This document shows positions 22,988-34,264 of a stretch of 64,000 nucleotides of DNA, piece by piece. Origin of the DNA: Macrotrachela quadricornifera (taxonomy: Eukaryota; Rotifera; Eurotatoria; Philodinida; Philodinidae); assembly GCA_022393335.1 (NCBI GenBank), contig JAJEKB010019189.1:64473-128472 (forward strand), in the 5' to 3' direction. The position numbers were made by a program, and so were the translations under genes. Position 1 is the first letter of the stretch. Each line of letters starts with the position of its first letter. The notes below the pieces were generated by a model. The model made no database searches, was not told the origin of the DNA, and was given only the letters and a program-made list of their open reading frames with translations.

Positions 22988-23176
22988 TATGTATACATAC
23001 ATCAGAAACAAATATTATATCAAAATGTAATTAAAATAAATTCATTATACCGCGGCAGAGCGACCCGCCGGACGGCAAAAATTTTGAAATGCTCCGTAAG
23101 TGAGAGCAAAGAAGTTTTTTCCATGAATCACACATAAAGTGCACCTATATAATCCTTGTGTGGAAAAAAATCATAC

Positions 23177-23580
23177 CTGATATGTTTCTATTTTTCATCA
23201 AATTAACATATGTTACAATGGCGGCTGTTAGAAGAATTAAAAAAATAACTATAATAGTAAAAATGATGGTGATCCTTTTTTTCCATTTTTTTGATTCATC
23301 TCTAAAAATGATGTTCAGTTGTTAATTATGAAAAAAGAATGCAAAACTATGTACTCTTCTTTTGATGCAATGGTCGGCAAGCTATTTGTATCCACTGCCA
23401 CTTTTTTAACCTGAAATATTTTAAGAAGGAAATCTTTGTAATAGGCAATTCTTTCACCTTGTTTGAACATCTGATATTTTTGTTAACACTTACACGTGGC
23501 CATTCGTACCAGTATGTATATGCATCGGAATTTGGTTGACTTACACCGTCTGTAACATATGCTCTTCGTGACAAATTCAT
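23177..23580 (-). CDS. Small membrane protein gene, 5' three exons, cut short by the foldback element
   Basis: Three minus-strand exons join in phase: 23580-23494 (ATG start, 29 codons, donor CGT|GTAAGT), 23410-23355 (acceptor TTTCAG, donor GA|GTACAT) and 23301-23177 (acceptor TTTTTAG, donor CAG|GTATGA). Introns are 83 and 53 nt, normal for this genome. The product starts MNLSRRAYVTDG, contains TYWYEWPR, then a Lys-rich cytosolic stretch (ESKKWKKR) followed by one membrane helix (ITIIFTIIVIFLILLTAAIV), so a type II membrane protein. I do not recognise the family. A possible fourth exon begins near 23155 but soon runs into the inverted end of the element at 23095, so the outer domain appears to be lost. 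The junction logic is strong; whether it is expressed is unknown. Confidence 0.5.
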
Positions 23581-24544
23581 GACTTGTATTGTTTTGATAA
23601 TTTCTAGTTAATGAAATATCTAGAAAGTTAATACACAAAACGCTTATTTTTCTTTCACCTCTCGATTCGATGAAATAATTTATTGCCATGCTACTTGAAG
23701 TTTCTCAGAAAAATATTCATTATTCTATTCTATTCATTAGTTTCTTTTTCAACAATAAATGTAATAAATAAAAAGAACTTCTATTTGAATGAATAAATAT
23801 TTATCTTTTGAACATTTATAAGATAAATGGTCGAGAAGCCAGTAAAGACTCTCATAAAAATGAGTTGAGTCCCTGCAAAATCTTAATTCCTTCAATATAA
23901 TTCAGTTCAAAGATTTTAAAAAATGTTCTGATTACATTAGATACATTTTCGTTGCCCAAACTTAATACCTGTTAATACTGTCTCTGAAACATTTACCTTT
24001 GAATTTTATATATACGAACGTGATGTAAACTTTGAGATGATCATTATAGAGAAAGCTAGCAAGTTTTATTTTAAAGTTTGAGAGATCAAGATTCAACAGA
24101 ATTGAAACAACATCTTTTTGTCTCAAATACATACCTGTATTTTCAATGCTGTTATTACCTTGTTTTTCCTATTTTTTATTTTTCATTGCTTTATATACAG
24201 CAACAACTATTATACATTCTGCGTAATTTTTGTTCGTCTCATTACATTTTGAATAGCGACTACTCAAACGTTTGATGCCAAGTAAATAATTGATATAAAG
24301 AGAGAAAATAACTCAGGAAATAATGTTATTTATAGTATACCAAAAGCCATGAAAGTGACATTATAATATTATAAAGTAAACTTAAAAAGAAACTTTCTTT
24401 CAACATATACTGAAATTCCTCACTGTGAACAGCTCCATGTAGTGAACACTCTGAATTCTGACCGACTAATTTTTGCTTGAAATCTACCATTCCATAGTGA
24501 ACACCTCTTTATAGTGAACAATGAACGGTTTTTTCATTCCCGTC
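23581..24544. other. Non-coding, with pogo/Tigger-like terminal fragments near 24425
   Basis: No gene recognised. At 24425-24530 the phrases TAGTGAACACTCTG, CATAGTGAACACCTC and TATAGTGAACAATG recur; AGTGAACAC is typical of Tigger/pogo ends. Probably a decayed terminal region. Confidence 0.4.
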
Positions 24545-24611
24545 GACTAGAATAACTTCTCTAATGTGAGTGTTTTTCTTTTCTATATTACGATGCGTGC
24601 GTATGTAATTA

Positions 24612-24768
24612 CCCAGGTCAAACAAGCACGGTCGTAAACGACCATACGTGGAAAAATACGACGATTTACCTGCGACCGTATTACGATCGTATATCTCCGT
24701 CTCGTATACGAAGAAAAAGACGATCGTTTATTATCTCGGTGAATAGAGGCCGTAACGCTCCACCTGAG
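24612..24768. mobile_element. 157-bp MITE with CCCAGGTC ends and TA duplication, copy 2
   Basis: Begins CCCAGGTCAAACAAGCACGG and ends with the imperfect inverse GGCCGTAACGCTCCACCTGAG. TA lies on both sides (24610-24611 and 24769-24770). Same family as 22856-22987, with more divergent ends. The interior has several short palindromes around GGTCGTAAACGACC. Confidence 0.7.
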
Positions 24769-24889
24769 TATATTTTTCCTCTCTCTTGTTATCAACGATA
24801 TGTCAAGAATATTTTTCTTTTCTGCCGTATATATAGACATATATATATAATAGACTTTTCCTTGCCTTTCACTTTTTTTTCTTTCATGT

Positions 24890-25884
24890 CAACGAGTAGT
24901 TCAGAATAAATGGGTAACATAATATTTTATAGATTTCTTCCTTATTGTTTCTTACAATCAAGAAATTTTTTTTATCAAAATGTGGAACTTGAAATTCTCT
25001 CTATAAAGATATATACTGTTGAAGCGAAAATTTACTTTAAAAGTATTTGAAAAATAATGAAGAACAAAAAAAATATGCAAAAAGTTCTACTTTCTAACTG
25101 ATTAAGCACAATGAATGGCTAGACTCTGTTTTCCAGATTTTCATTACTTATTTCACTATATTAAAAAAACGAACTCTATGAAAAGATACAGTGTTAAACG
25201 CTGTACAATTCACACAAGAATGATTGTTTAATAATTGCACTTTTTGTCCGCAAAATGGACATAGCTTTTAGAAATCAGATTTTGACCAGGTGAAAATAAA
25301 TTTTTTAAAAGTGCACGATAAACTTTTTTTTTCTACCATATTTACTTATGATTGCTCTTAGTAAATTGTAGAGCTTTTCACGCTGCATCTTGTGGCGTAC
25401 TATATTTCTTTATAATAAAGCATATCAGACAATAACAAGATGAAATAAAAAAAAACAAATTCATCGTGCACTCAAAAGACTTATATTTTTGCATGATCGA
25501 AATTTGATTGCTCAAAGTTATGTCCATTTTTGAGGATAAAAATGCACAATTATTAAATAATCAGTCTTATGTAAAATGTGCAGCTGTTAGCACTGTATCG
25601 TTTTGTATGGCTCGTATTTTTAATATGGCACAGTGATGAAAATTACATGCGACGTATGGTCATTCATTATGCCTATTTAGTTAGAAAGTCGAGCATTTTA
25701 TATACTTTTGCTTTTTACTTTTTTTTCAAATGTTTTAAAAATAGATTTTCATTTTGAAAGCATATGTTTTAGTAGAGAATTTCAAACTGCACATCTTTAT
25801 AAAAATATTTCTTGATTGTAAGAAAAAATAAGAAAGAAATCTATAAAATACTAATTTATCCATTTACTCTGTACCACTCGTTAT
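24890..25884. repeat. Foldback inverted repeat of about 1 kb, arms of about 440 bp
   Basis: The left arm (about 24890-25335) is the reverse complement of the right arm (about 25446-25884), roughly 75-85% identical by eye. Paired landmarks: TATAGATTTCTTCCTTATTG with its inverse AATAAGAAAGAAATCTATA, ATACAGTGTTAAACGCTG with CAGCTGTTAGCACTGTAT, and AATGGACATAGCTTT with AAAGTTATGTCCATTTTTGA. The loop is about 110 bp. No frame of note. It sits inside the decayed Tigger-like element. Confidence 0.8.
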
Positions 25885-26045
25885 TCTACTGGCACTCTTC
25901 TACTATTAGACTTTTCTTTCATGTTCAACATCTACGAGATTTTCCATCTCATGGATTTTTCTTTGTTCATCATCTATAGAATTATTTAATACAATTGACA
26001 TTAACTCTCTTTCATGATCAAAAAATGGCCAGTTGACATGATTTT

Positions 26046-26189
26046 ACATTGGAAGAGAAGTTTCAATTGATAAAAGACAATGATGAAGGAAACAGCCTTT
26101 CTGGTTGAAAACTTGCTCAAAAGTATCACTGCTCAATTGGATCTGTTACAGATATCCTCAAGCGAAAGCATGAATACATCTCGGACTAA
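26046..26189 (+). pseudogene. Tigger/pogo transposase HTH relic
   Basis: Reads TLEEKFQLIKDNDEGNSLSG, a TGA stop, KLAQKYHCSIGSVTDILKRK, HEYISD and a TAA stop. This is the CENP-B N-terminal helix-turn-helix shared by Tigger, pogo and jerky transposases. It lacks the second HTH and the DDE domain. Confidence 0.75.
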
Positions 26190-26439
26190 AATTGAAGATT
26201 TTTTGTAAAACAAAGTTAAAGAGATAATTCAATAAATAAAGATAAGAAATGAGTGCTAGGTCTCGTTAATCTTCACCTAGGCAATAGAAACTCTTGACTC
26301 CATACATAAGCTTAGATCTATATATAGTGAACACTTTTTTTAACATTCCCTTGAGTGTTTACATTAGAGAGGTTTTAGTATAGTCTGATAGAGAAAAGAA
26401 TCCTACATTTTTCTATACTAGCTGGCAATACTTCAACTA

Positions 26440-26710
26440 ATATTCCTTTAACTGTAATCGGGATCTAAATCCCAAAATTAACAGTGCGTTTGCGTGTTTG
26501 TCCGCACTCGTATTGGACAGGTTTTCAATCAATCAAAATGCACCTTTGATAGAACTCATAAATACTCAAGTAGTGTACTATGGCAATATATGAGTCCCCC
26601 ACTGTTATCGTAAGATATATCAACCAGTCCTCAACTGATATTCTACGGGAGTACCCTTAAATCCTCAACTATTATACTATGAGGATATCCTTAGGTCCTC
26701 ACCCTACACT
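26440..26710 (+). repeat. Composite dispersed repeat, second copy (GTTTGTCCGC module plus 34-bp units)
   Basis: Same order as at 18455-18740: GTTTGCGTGTTTGTCCGCAC, ATTGGAC, CAATCAATCAAAATGCAC, GATAGAACTCATAAATACTC, GTGTACTATGG, then two or three 34-bp units (GAGTACCCTTAAATCCTCAA). The shared order shows that module and minisatellite travel together. Confidence 0.65.
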
Positions 26711-27318
26711 CTAAAAAACATTCGTTCCCTAGAAAAGTGAAACCATCTTGAAAATCGTTTCGCAAACCCTAAAATGTTTCCAAATAGATTTCCGATCCTG
26801 TGAGGATGAGGGTGAGAGGATGAGGATAAAGATAGACCTATTGCTCTATCTCGTATTCACTCATCCATTTTTTACGATCTGACATTACTGCAACGTGCAT
26901 CCTTTCTTAACCAATATATGAACGAGAATTCTATTTCAGCTACGATATGGGCGCCAGATTATGGGACTTAAAGTAAAAGTTTTATTAATCTACTAAAAAA
27001 CCAAAACGGAGAATCCAATAATGTTGCTCGTTCGAAAAGAAGTACCTAAAGAAGATGCTCGCATAAAAAGAACTGATCATCAGTAATTTAATTGACTCTT
27101 TGTCCGTTACGCTGATCAACTGTGACATGCACAGTTCTATTCATTCTATTCATGTTAACCGGTTATATAGCTGTTCGACAAGATATCAAATAAAATGAAA
27201 CAGCAGCGTATGTATATGCATCATCTAATACTGAATAAGATTGGGGTATGACGGAATGGATTTATTGAGCACTACTAAAATCTACAGAATAGTAGGACGT
27301 TTCATTTCATGCAGTACT
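26711..27318. other. Non-coding, nothing recognised
   Basis: No gene or clear repeat. Short GATGAG-rich run near 26800-26835. Confidence 0.5.
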
Positions 27319-27894
27319 TTAGAAAGATTTCGTCAAAACGCAAAACTTCAAGTCTGTTCTTTTGGGAATGCCATATCTAATGTCATGCATAGGATACGGT
27401 TCACGTCGAACAGTATCAGTATAATCACGACGATTATATTATTCTATCAATTCTGGTTGTTGAATAAGAACAGTCATAGCAATGCATTTAAAATTTCATT
27501 TGTTTTGAGCATAACTTTCAGCTATTGATAAAATGAATTTTCGATATCCTTGTGTTTGTAAATCAGGACGTACAGTTACATGCCTAAATGTGCACTTTTC
27601 AATACTGCTTCTTGCTGAAGATGAACACAACAAACAAAAATTTATTAATAGGATGAAAAAATACAAAAATTATATTTGTCTTGTTATTAATAGTATCCAT
27701 TAACATTATTATATCTATTCTTGGCCACCTCTTAAAAGTTTTACGGAGGTCCAATCTTGATCTGCTTATTCGCCTCGATAACTACTGTTCACTACTAAAG
27801 GCAATGACTCTCAATCTGCTGATGTGGCAACACGATAAATTAATGGAACGTCTAATTCCGTTAATGCACTATTAATTATATTAGCACCACTCAT
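27319..27894 (-). pseudogene. GNAT-family N-acetyltransferase pseudogene
   Basis: The first exon starts at ATG 27894 (MSGANIINSALTELDVPLIY, then RVATSAD), hits a stop, and reads ESLPLVVNSSYRGE, stop, ADQDWTSVKLLRGGQE. The second exon, from about 27631 (after TTCATCTTCAG) to the stop at 27319, gives the acetyl-CoA motif region HVTVRPDLQTQGYRK, SIAESYAQNK, stop, CIAMTVLIQQPELIE, stop, YNRRDYTDTVRREPYP and DIRYGIPKRTDLKFCVL. The order and phrases match small bdelloid GNATs closely (known family; specific match from memory). The Q-x-x-G-x-G/A loop is degraded (QTQGYRK). At least four in-frame stops, and the middle of the domain between the exons is missing, so it is dead. Confidence 0.8.
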
Positions 27895-29329
27895 TTCCAA
27901 CAATAAAAATATTGACTAATTATTACTAGTTATAACAGGATTCGATGAATATGGATAGTACCAAATACGACGATACGCTACTCGATCACACTTCTGAAAT
28001 ATGGAAAAAAGCACTAAACACTTTATGATCAACTTTCAAGTATTATATTACTCAATAAACAAGATGTTAAGTAAGCTGGAAATTGTTCAAAAGTCGATCA
28101 TTCGATGATCTCATGGTGACATAATACGAGAAAAGCATTCTATACTACGAAAATATCCGAAACTGATTCTGTCTATCGGTAGGGAAAAATCGATATCCCT
28201 CTAAAGTTTTCTTATCACCGAATAGCTCACGAGTTAAATTCGCTTTTCTGATATATTTACTGTGTTGAATAGATCATTTCGAAGGACAATTTAAAAACTT
28301 TCAGCGTTCATTTCGGATTGAAGCTATTATCGAGAAGCAAGAAAAATCGATTCTTTCATATATTGTAGAAATATTTCTACTCTAGAATATTGTTATTAAT
28401 ATGGAGATGGGAGTAGAACAGTTTCTTCCTATTGGTAATAAACATTCAATCATATTCTTTGCATCTCAAGATAATACTACGTCGAAGTATTTCATTTACT
28501 TGTTATGGTCACATCCACCATTTCCTTTGGCTTGAGTTCTATCAAATGTTGTAATATCAAGAATTCCATTAGCCTGCCTTCCATTTTCTCCATGGCTAAA
28601 TATGGATATCTAATTGTCTATGTACTATTTATTTGTTCATCGTTTTATTTCGCCCATGCAGCTATATGTCACCAAGTTGACAGGATGCATTTCACTTACA
28701 GCAGAACTTCCTTCAGATAGGTACCTGTAGATCTTTTTCAAAAATGCTCACGTTATGGAGATGCCCACGTTACAAACGTTTTTATAAACATCTATTACAA
28801 AAATGCGTTGCGCAAGCTACATCATAAACAAAGACCATACAGATATATCCTCAATCTGTCATAAGACTTTTGTCTATATCTAATATTTTTCTATGTGCAA
28901 TCAAGCTCTCCGAAATCCAATGATGAACTTTGCTTGTCATTTTTGAACCACTGTAAGCGTTGGTTAGTTCCAATGCCAAAGTAGTGATGAGTGATGATAT
29001 TCTGGCCAGCTAGTAGATGTAAGTATGCGCAGTTTTCAAATCATCCCACTAGTATCAACAAGCGATGAATGGTCATTCGGAGTTACCTCATTTTCATTGT
29101 CTTCATCGTGCTTAGTTGATGCGAGGCCATTTTCTAACGACTTTATATAGTAGTCTCAAATAATGCGACTACTTATACCTTTTTTGTCATTGATGGTACA
29201 ATTAGAAATGTACAGGTGAGTTATTTCATGTCTAACTGACTTTTTTCTCCTGTTCTCAAAACAACAATAAGTTGTGAAAAGAACAAGAGCAGTGTAACGA
29301 TGTATACATTCACTATATGTACTCATGTG
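27895..29329. other. Non-coding, nothing firm
   Basis: No gene supported. Near 28715-28790 a stretch with CTCACGTTATGGAGATGCCC resembles the interior of pogo-like ends and may pair with 29330-29510. The 71-codon frame at 28505-28720 has no recognised domain. Confidence 0.4.
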
Positions 29330-29510
29330 CGAGAGGTTTAACTTTACAGTACGGTCTAAAACATAGTGCCCACTCTTCGAAATGGAGGTGCTCTTGTTAC
29401 AGAGGCTCACTTCTAGTAAAAATTGACCCGTCATCTCTTCGCGTGCCCATTTAAGCGAAGTGTCTTTGTTATAGAAGTGTCCACGTAGAGAGGTTCTACT
29501 GTATAGATTT
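29330..29510 (-). mobile_element. pogo/Tigger-like terminal fragment
   Basis: Read on the minus strand, the end is ACAGTAGAACCTCTCTACGT followed by GGACACTTCTATAACAAAG and ACACTTCGCTTAAATGG. The CAGTAGAACCTCT start and the repeated GACACTTC are typical of Tigger/pogo termini. The inner part repeats the theme in altered form (CACTTCTAGTAAAAA). Confidence 0.5.
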
Positions 29511-31338
29511 TCACATGTCTTTTTTTTCTAAATTATTCCTCGACCAATTATTATTCAAGAACATGTTTCGACGTAGATAGATCCTAAAATATTACCGCCT
29601 TGAATTCGAAGAATGGGTGCTATCAATTTCAATTACACTGAAAAATAGGAACTATTGGAGTTTTCCCAAAATATTCACGTGCCAAGAACTGGGGTTGAAC
29701 ATCTCGTGTCGCATTTTGCGAGACATTTTATCTTATTGGATACTACTACCTCATTCGTCTCTTCGGCAAAAGCACTAATTTATAACATAATGACTTCACT
29801 GATAGATGACCATATTAGATGAACTGAGCAAGATTAGTTTTCAGAGTGATTTAAACATTCTCTAAAACTATACTACAAAATTCTTGAAAACGATTCATTG
29901 TCAAACTAATAGATATTCGATCATTACCATATTTCACACTCCATTATATTAAAACAGTCATGATGTTCAAACTAGATGTAGAAAGAAATCTACAAGGGAC
30001 AATCACAATGGTACGCTTAGAAAGAATTCGTGAGAATCCTAAAGAAAGAACAACAACATATACTCTTCTTTATACCGACTAAAAGGATAAGTGTTTTATT
30101 ATCATGCACACCTTTGTTGCGAAGTCAAATAAAAACGTTATTGATAAGGCAAAACTTCTGAAACTTTAGTTACAGAACGCAAATGGATGAAGGTGGCTTC
30201 AATCAATTATGACATGAGAAATTTAGTTTACTATTAACGAAAGAACTAAGCTGCTAGTAATGCAAAATCACAGCAGACTTTATTTTTAGGTTAAAAATAC
30301 ATCATTAAATTTAGTTTTTCACGTTCATCACGAATATATTCTTATTTTTTCAATTTGATAAAACTTTCACGGAGAAAAGTACAAAATACTGAGAGGATAT
30401 CAAAATCTTCAAAAAATATGATTTCTTCTGAAAATAACAATCTGCAACTTTTTCCCATTCCATTTTTTTGTTCTTTCTAATGTGATTTTTGGAATCTCGA
30501 CATTAATTTGAGTCTAGAAATGTTGTCTAACTCAGTAATGGAGTCAGATAGTTATGTCATCTGCATAATGAGTACTAAATTTTCTTGACAACCATGTTTA
30601 AAAGTCTTTCAAACATCGCATGAAGACACGAAATTGTTGAGGTATGAAGATTGAATTTCAAATTTGGAGTTAACGAATTGTAATTTTCGACAAAATCCAA
30701 GGTCACAACCGCACGGGTTCTGTTATGAACTATGAATAAATCGAGAATTTTGATCATCCTCAGTCGATTCGACATATTATGGAAAAATTAGCGCGCAATT
30801 AAGAGTTACAATTCGCTCACATTAGAAGCCTGTAAGCTCCGAATTTCGAGCTCACTTTTTTTATCAGTTTTTATACCAACTATCGTAACCAATCTTATAC
30901 TGGTATATGGAAATGAACCTGCATTGAATCATATGACACCTTTATATCGACCTTTCTAACCGAATTATTCTGCGTTTGGTAAACATTATCAAAGAATTGG
31001 ATACAGTTCAACGAGCTGTATTTCGAACAAGAATGGCAATCTTGGAACAAATTTCTAGACAAATCAAGGCTGCATTTAATATATGAAAACTATGAATTCT
31101 GGGGTAAAAAAGCAATAATTGGCTATATGATTTGAACAATCGGAACTCTAACTATACCATTAGATAGAGCTCGTCAATTCGTACTTGAAAGAAGAGTGAC
31201 AGTCCTGGAAGAAGTTTGTAGACGAATCAGGACTCTATTTTCTCGAATCAGGAGCTAACTTCACTTATACATAAAAGAAATATTTTGATAATACCCACGA
31301 AGCCATTCCATTCAGCCACTTTAGTAGACACAGAAAAA
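29511..31338. other. Non-coding, with a diverged direct duplication near 31000
   Basis: No gene supported. Two related stretches, about 30995-31085 and 31165-31245, both encode on the plus strand something like RMAILEQISRQIKAAF and RVTVLEEVCRRIRTLF. They are short and broken by stops, so probably relics of a repeated coding segment. Confidence 0.4.
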
Positions 31339-31872
31339 ATTAATAAAGCAAATGAATCCATCATGAAGCCGTAAATTATCATCGATTATAATAGGGGAAG
31401 ACTTGCTATAGATTTGACTGATCAATTATCGACATACTATACATGTCTCGGACGGTCTAAAAAATGGTATCTCAAGGTGATGTTTGAGATGATATTTGGA
31501 ATGTCAGTAGTAAATACTTATTTGATTTATAGAGAAAATTATGGTACAAGCCGTATGATGATGCTACAGCTTTGTGAAAGTCTTGTGCAATCCTTACTTC
31601 TTGATATGCCATTCGAGAATCTAAAACCTGGTCCGAGAGAACGTTCAACAACTCGAATCAAGCGCAAACTGGCGGATCATAAGCTCGAAGAGATAGAAGA
31701 ATCTGACTGCGATGTCTAAAGACATTGTACTGATTGCTACGCGAAAATTAGACAACAAAAATCTAAGGAAGCAAATAATGCAACAGCAAAGAAAATAAAA
31801 ACATTCTATTCGGATTGTGAGAAATTTTATTGTCTTTGTTGCTTCGACGAGAAATATTACACTACGAAATAA
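31339..31872 (+). pseudogene. piggyBac transposase C-terminal relic
   Basis: One frame reads NKANESIMKP, stop, IIIDYNRGRLAIDLTDQLST, YYTCLGRSKKWYLKV, FEMIFGMSVVNTYLIYRE, then after a linker and a stop the Cys-rich tail CTDCYAKI, FYSDCEKFYCLCCFDEKYY, ending at TAA 31870-31872. DxSDQL-x-YY, KWY-KV and VN-Y are hallmarks of the C-terminal part of piggyBac (PGBD-type) transposases, and the Cys tail is their zinc-binding end. Two in-frame stops and no N-terminal half. Confidence 0.8.
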
Positions 31873-33829
31873 ATAGTTCAAACGATACTGAGAGAGAATA
31901 GCTAATATATTACGTCTAAACTTGTGATCGAGAAACAAATGGAAAGAGCGTTTTCTCTTCACTTTCTTTTTAAAATGAGGCAAGTCGTATCGACGAGACC
32001 CATTGCCGTGAAAGCTTTAACTGACATCTGGCTCACTGCTTACTGCAATTATTTCAATCAATGAGGCGAATCGTTGTTGAAAATAATCGCATCGGTTGCT
32101 AACTTTCCTTATATATGAAACAAGCGCTGATGTATATGTTTGTAATCTGAATCTAACTCTAACTAAGAACAATAACAATATAAGTTCATACTCGTAAGCC
32201 TTCATTGGTTTGACTACAACTTGAAGAGAAACATGTGAGTTATCTCGTCTGACAAATAATATGCTTCTCGGAGAATACGAGAGTATGAACAATTCTCAAA
32301 AATTTTATGATGTACTTGTATACTTTCATACCATTTCCTATCCATTCGTTTACCAAGTTGTAAAATAACTGTTAGTTTATGTAGAACTTTTTAGGCTATC
32401 TATCTGACACTTCGTTCTCTCCTAACACATGTATGTATAGGAACTATACTGAATTTATAAAAGACTACTATAGAATTTTGATGAATTTCTATTCATTTTC
32501 GGATTTTTTTTTTACTACAACACATAGTTTACTGAAAGAAAATAACTCGTTCATTAGATAGCCCAAAAAAATCTCCATCGTCTTGTGCATGTTTCATGCA
32601 CTGATGAATAAAGATCTATAGAGCTTTAAAAGGTTCTACAAACTTTAGCACAGGTTGTGCAAGGGCTTTTGCTAGTTGTCAACGATTGTACTAGCAACGG
32701 CTCGTCTTTTGGGAGAGAATATTTTACTCGAACGATAACTCATGAGATTCTGTATCAATTGATATACGTGTCTCATTCCCTAACAAGCCTATGGATAGAA
32801 ATTGTAACGAATTTACAAAGATTCAGTAGTAATAGCTCGTTTGTTGAAAGAGATTAATCTGTTCAGTCTACAGTACAGAAGAGTCTGCGTCAGATAATAT
32901 TTGTCGTCGACGCTGAAAAATAGTGAAAGTATACAGTTGAAAATCTTCAAAGTGATTCTGATTGACTATGTGCGTCATCTATAATCTCTTTATATTGATT
33001 GTTGTAAGACAATCAATCAAACGATCTTCATGAACAAGATGAGACACCATGTGTTGTGGTAACCTCACATCAATGCATCAAAATTTTGAATGAAAGAAAT
33101 TATATTTATATCTGGGAAAGATTCATATTTCCAGTGTATTTCCTGCATCCACATTATGTACTTTCGCAACTGTCGTGATGTTCTCAGAATTCAAACAGTG
33201 CTGCCTACAAGTGGAAGAAAAATAAATCCTAGTGAATCATAGAAGCTGCAGGATTTAATAAAACCATTAAGATTCATCGAAATTGATCAAAATCAACTAA
33301 AAACCAACAAAATCTATTAGAAGCCACAATATTTCAAAAAAATTAATCTTCCCAAATCAAAAGTGATACGAGAAACTCTTCATAAAATCGTGATCTTTGC
33401 GAAATTTATATCCAGTCTTGACTTACAGTTCTGGGAAGTTCATATTATCTGTAGGACCTACCATGATCGTTCCAAAAGATTATATACAATCTTGTAAGAA
33501 TAATGCTTGAGGATTTGAGGGTGAGTTTTGTAGGAATTACAATTTCCTGTACGCCGTCGCCATATTCTCGAAGGATTATACAAGTTCCTTATTACTTCTT
33601 GTAAAACGTCTTATTTTTATCAGTTGTTGGTTTACGCTGTTACTTCTGGTGATACGCATTTTTATTCGAATGTACAGCCCAGTAGGATGGTATAAGGTTC
33701 AAAACTGAGACTTATATCATTGTGTTGAGCGCTATATTGTCCTGCTGAACACTACACTTTGCTGAAAATGTATACCGCTCGTCATGACCGATTGTACTAG
33801 TTTTCATAGATTTCGAGTTTTCATGGATG
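31873..33829. other. Non-coding, nothing recognised
   Basis: No gene supported. The minus-strand frame at 32017-32292 (91 codons) has no recognised domain or neighbouring exon. Confidence 0.45.
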
Positions 33830-33999
33830 TTAATGAAAAAGCTTTCAGTCCAAGTCGAAAATTCCCTGGGTCGAAATTAATACCACTCCTCTGTCGGAGC
33901 TTCGTAAAATGTCCAAAAGATAGATTCAGAATCTTGGATCCTGGCAAACTCTTAGCTTTCAATGATGCATATGAATCTCGATCAAGGGAGAAAAGGCAG

Positions 34000-34130
34000 T
34001 ACTCCATACTCCACTCGTACTCCACGCTACTCCACTAATACTCCAACGATACTCCATTGATACTCCACTGGTACTCCACTCCCACTCCACAATACCCCAC
34101 TACCACCCCACTCGTACTCCTTCGTGCTTC
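34000..34130 (+). repeat. ACTCC-type short tandem repeat
   Basis: About ten units of TACTCCACT-like sequence with a period of 11-12 bp. The counterpart at 36690-36830 carries related units between the same blocks of the foldback element. Confidence 0.7.
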
Positions 34131-34264
34131 TCACTTCTATTCACCATAGTTAGTGTTTCAACCCTAAAATTGAATGTGTGCTTCTGTTCGGGATGCAATA
34201 ATTCCAGTTCAGAACCCCAGGACTGAGTCTTCATGTATCATCTATTCTAGAAGGGCACTCTTAG

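Larger units (their letters stand above)
19415..23095. mobile_element. Large foldback element with long terminal inverted repeats and mirror-image minisatellite arrays
   Basis: The left end reads GGAGCATTTCAAAATTTTTG and then CTGTCCGGCCGGTCGCTC; the right end is its inverse (GAGCGACCCGCCGGACGGCA, then ATTTTGAAATGCTCC at 23095). The inverted match extends through about 360 bp of arm, resumes at 20475-20578 on the left and covers 22499-23095 on the right. Inside lie a forward 34-bp array (20560-21130), a unique centre of about 430 bp and a reverse array (21565-22195). The left arm is split by a nested element (19771-20474), the right arm by a 132-bp MITE (22856-22987). No transposase frame is present and I cannot define a target-site duplication. 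It appears to have landed in or next to the small gene at 23177-23580. Confidence 0.75.
24545..26388 (+). mobile_element. Decayed Tigger/pogo-like element carrying nested insertions
   Basis: The left end CTAGAATAACTTCTCTAATG (about 24545) is an inverse of the right end at about 26355-26388, which read from outside is CTAAAACCTCTCTAATGTAA. Between them lie the MITE at 24612-24768, the 1-kb inverted repeat at 24890-25884 and a CENP-B-type HTH relic at 26046-26189. That the outer ends belong together is an inference from end similarity and the enclosed relic. Confidence 0.4.

Noticed and set aside
28505..28720. 71-codon frame with a hydrophobic core as a small membrane protein
   Set aside because: No splice partners, no homology recognised, lies in decayed TE-rich sequence.
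29680..29760. tRNA-like stretch with GTTCAACCCC on the minus strand
   Set aside because: No acceptor or anticodon stem can be built around it by eye; at best a decayed SINE.
32017..32292. 91-codon minus-strand frame as a gene
   Set aside because: No domain, no splice context, and ordinary AT-rich composition.
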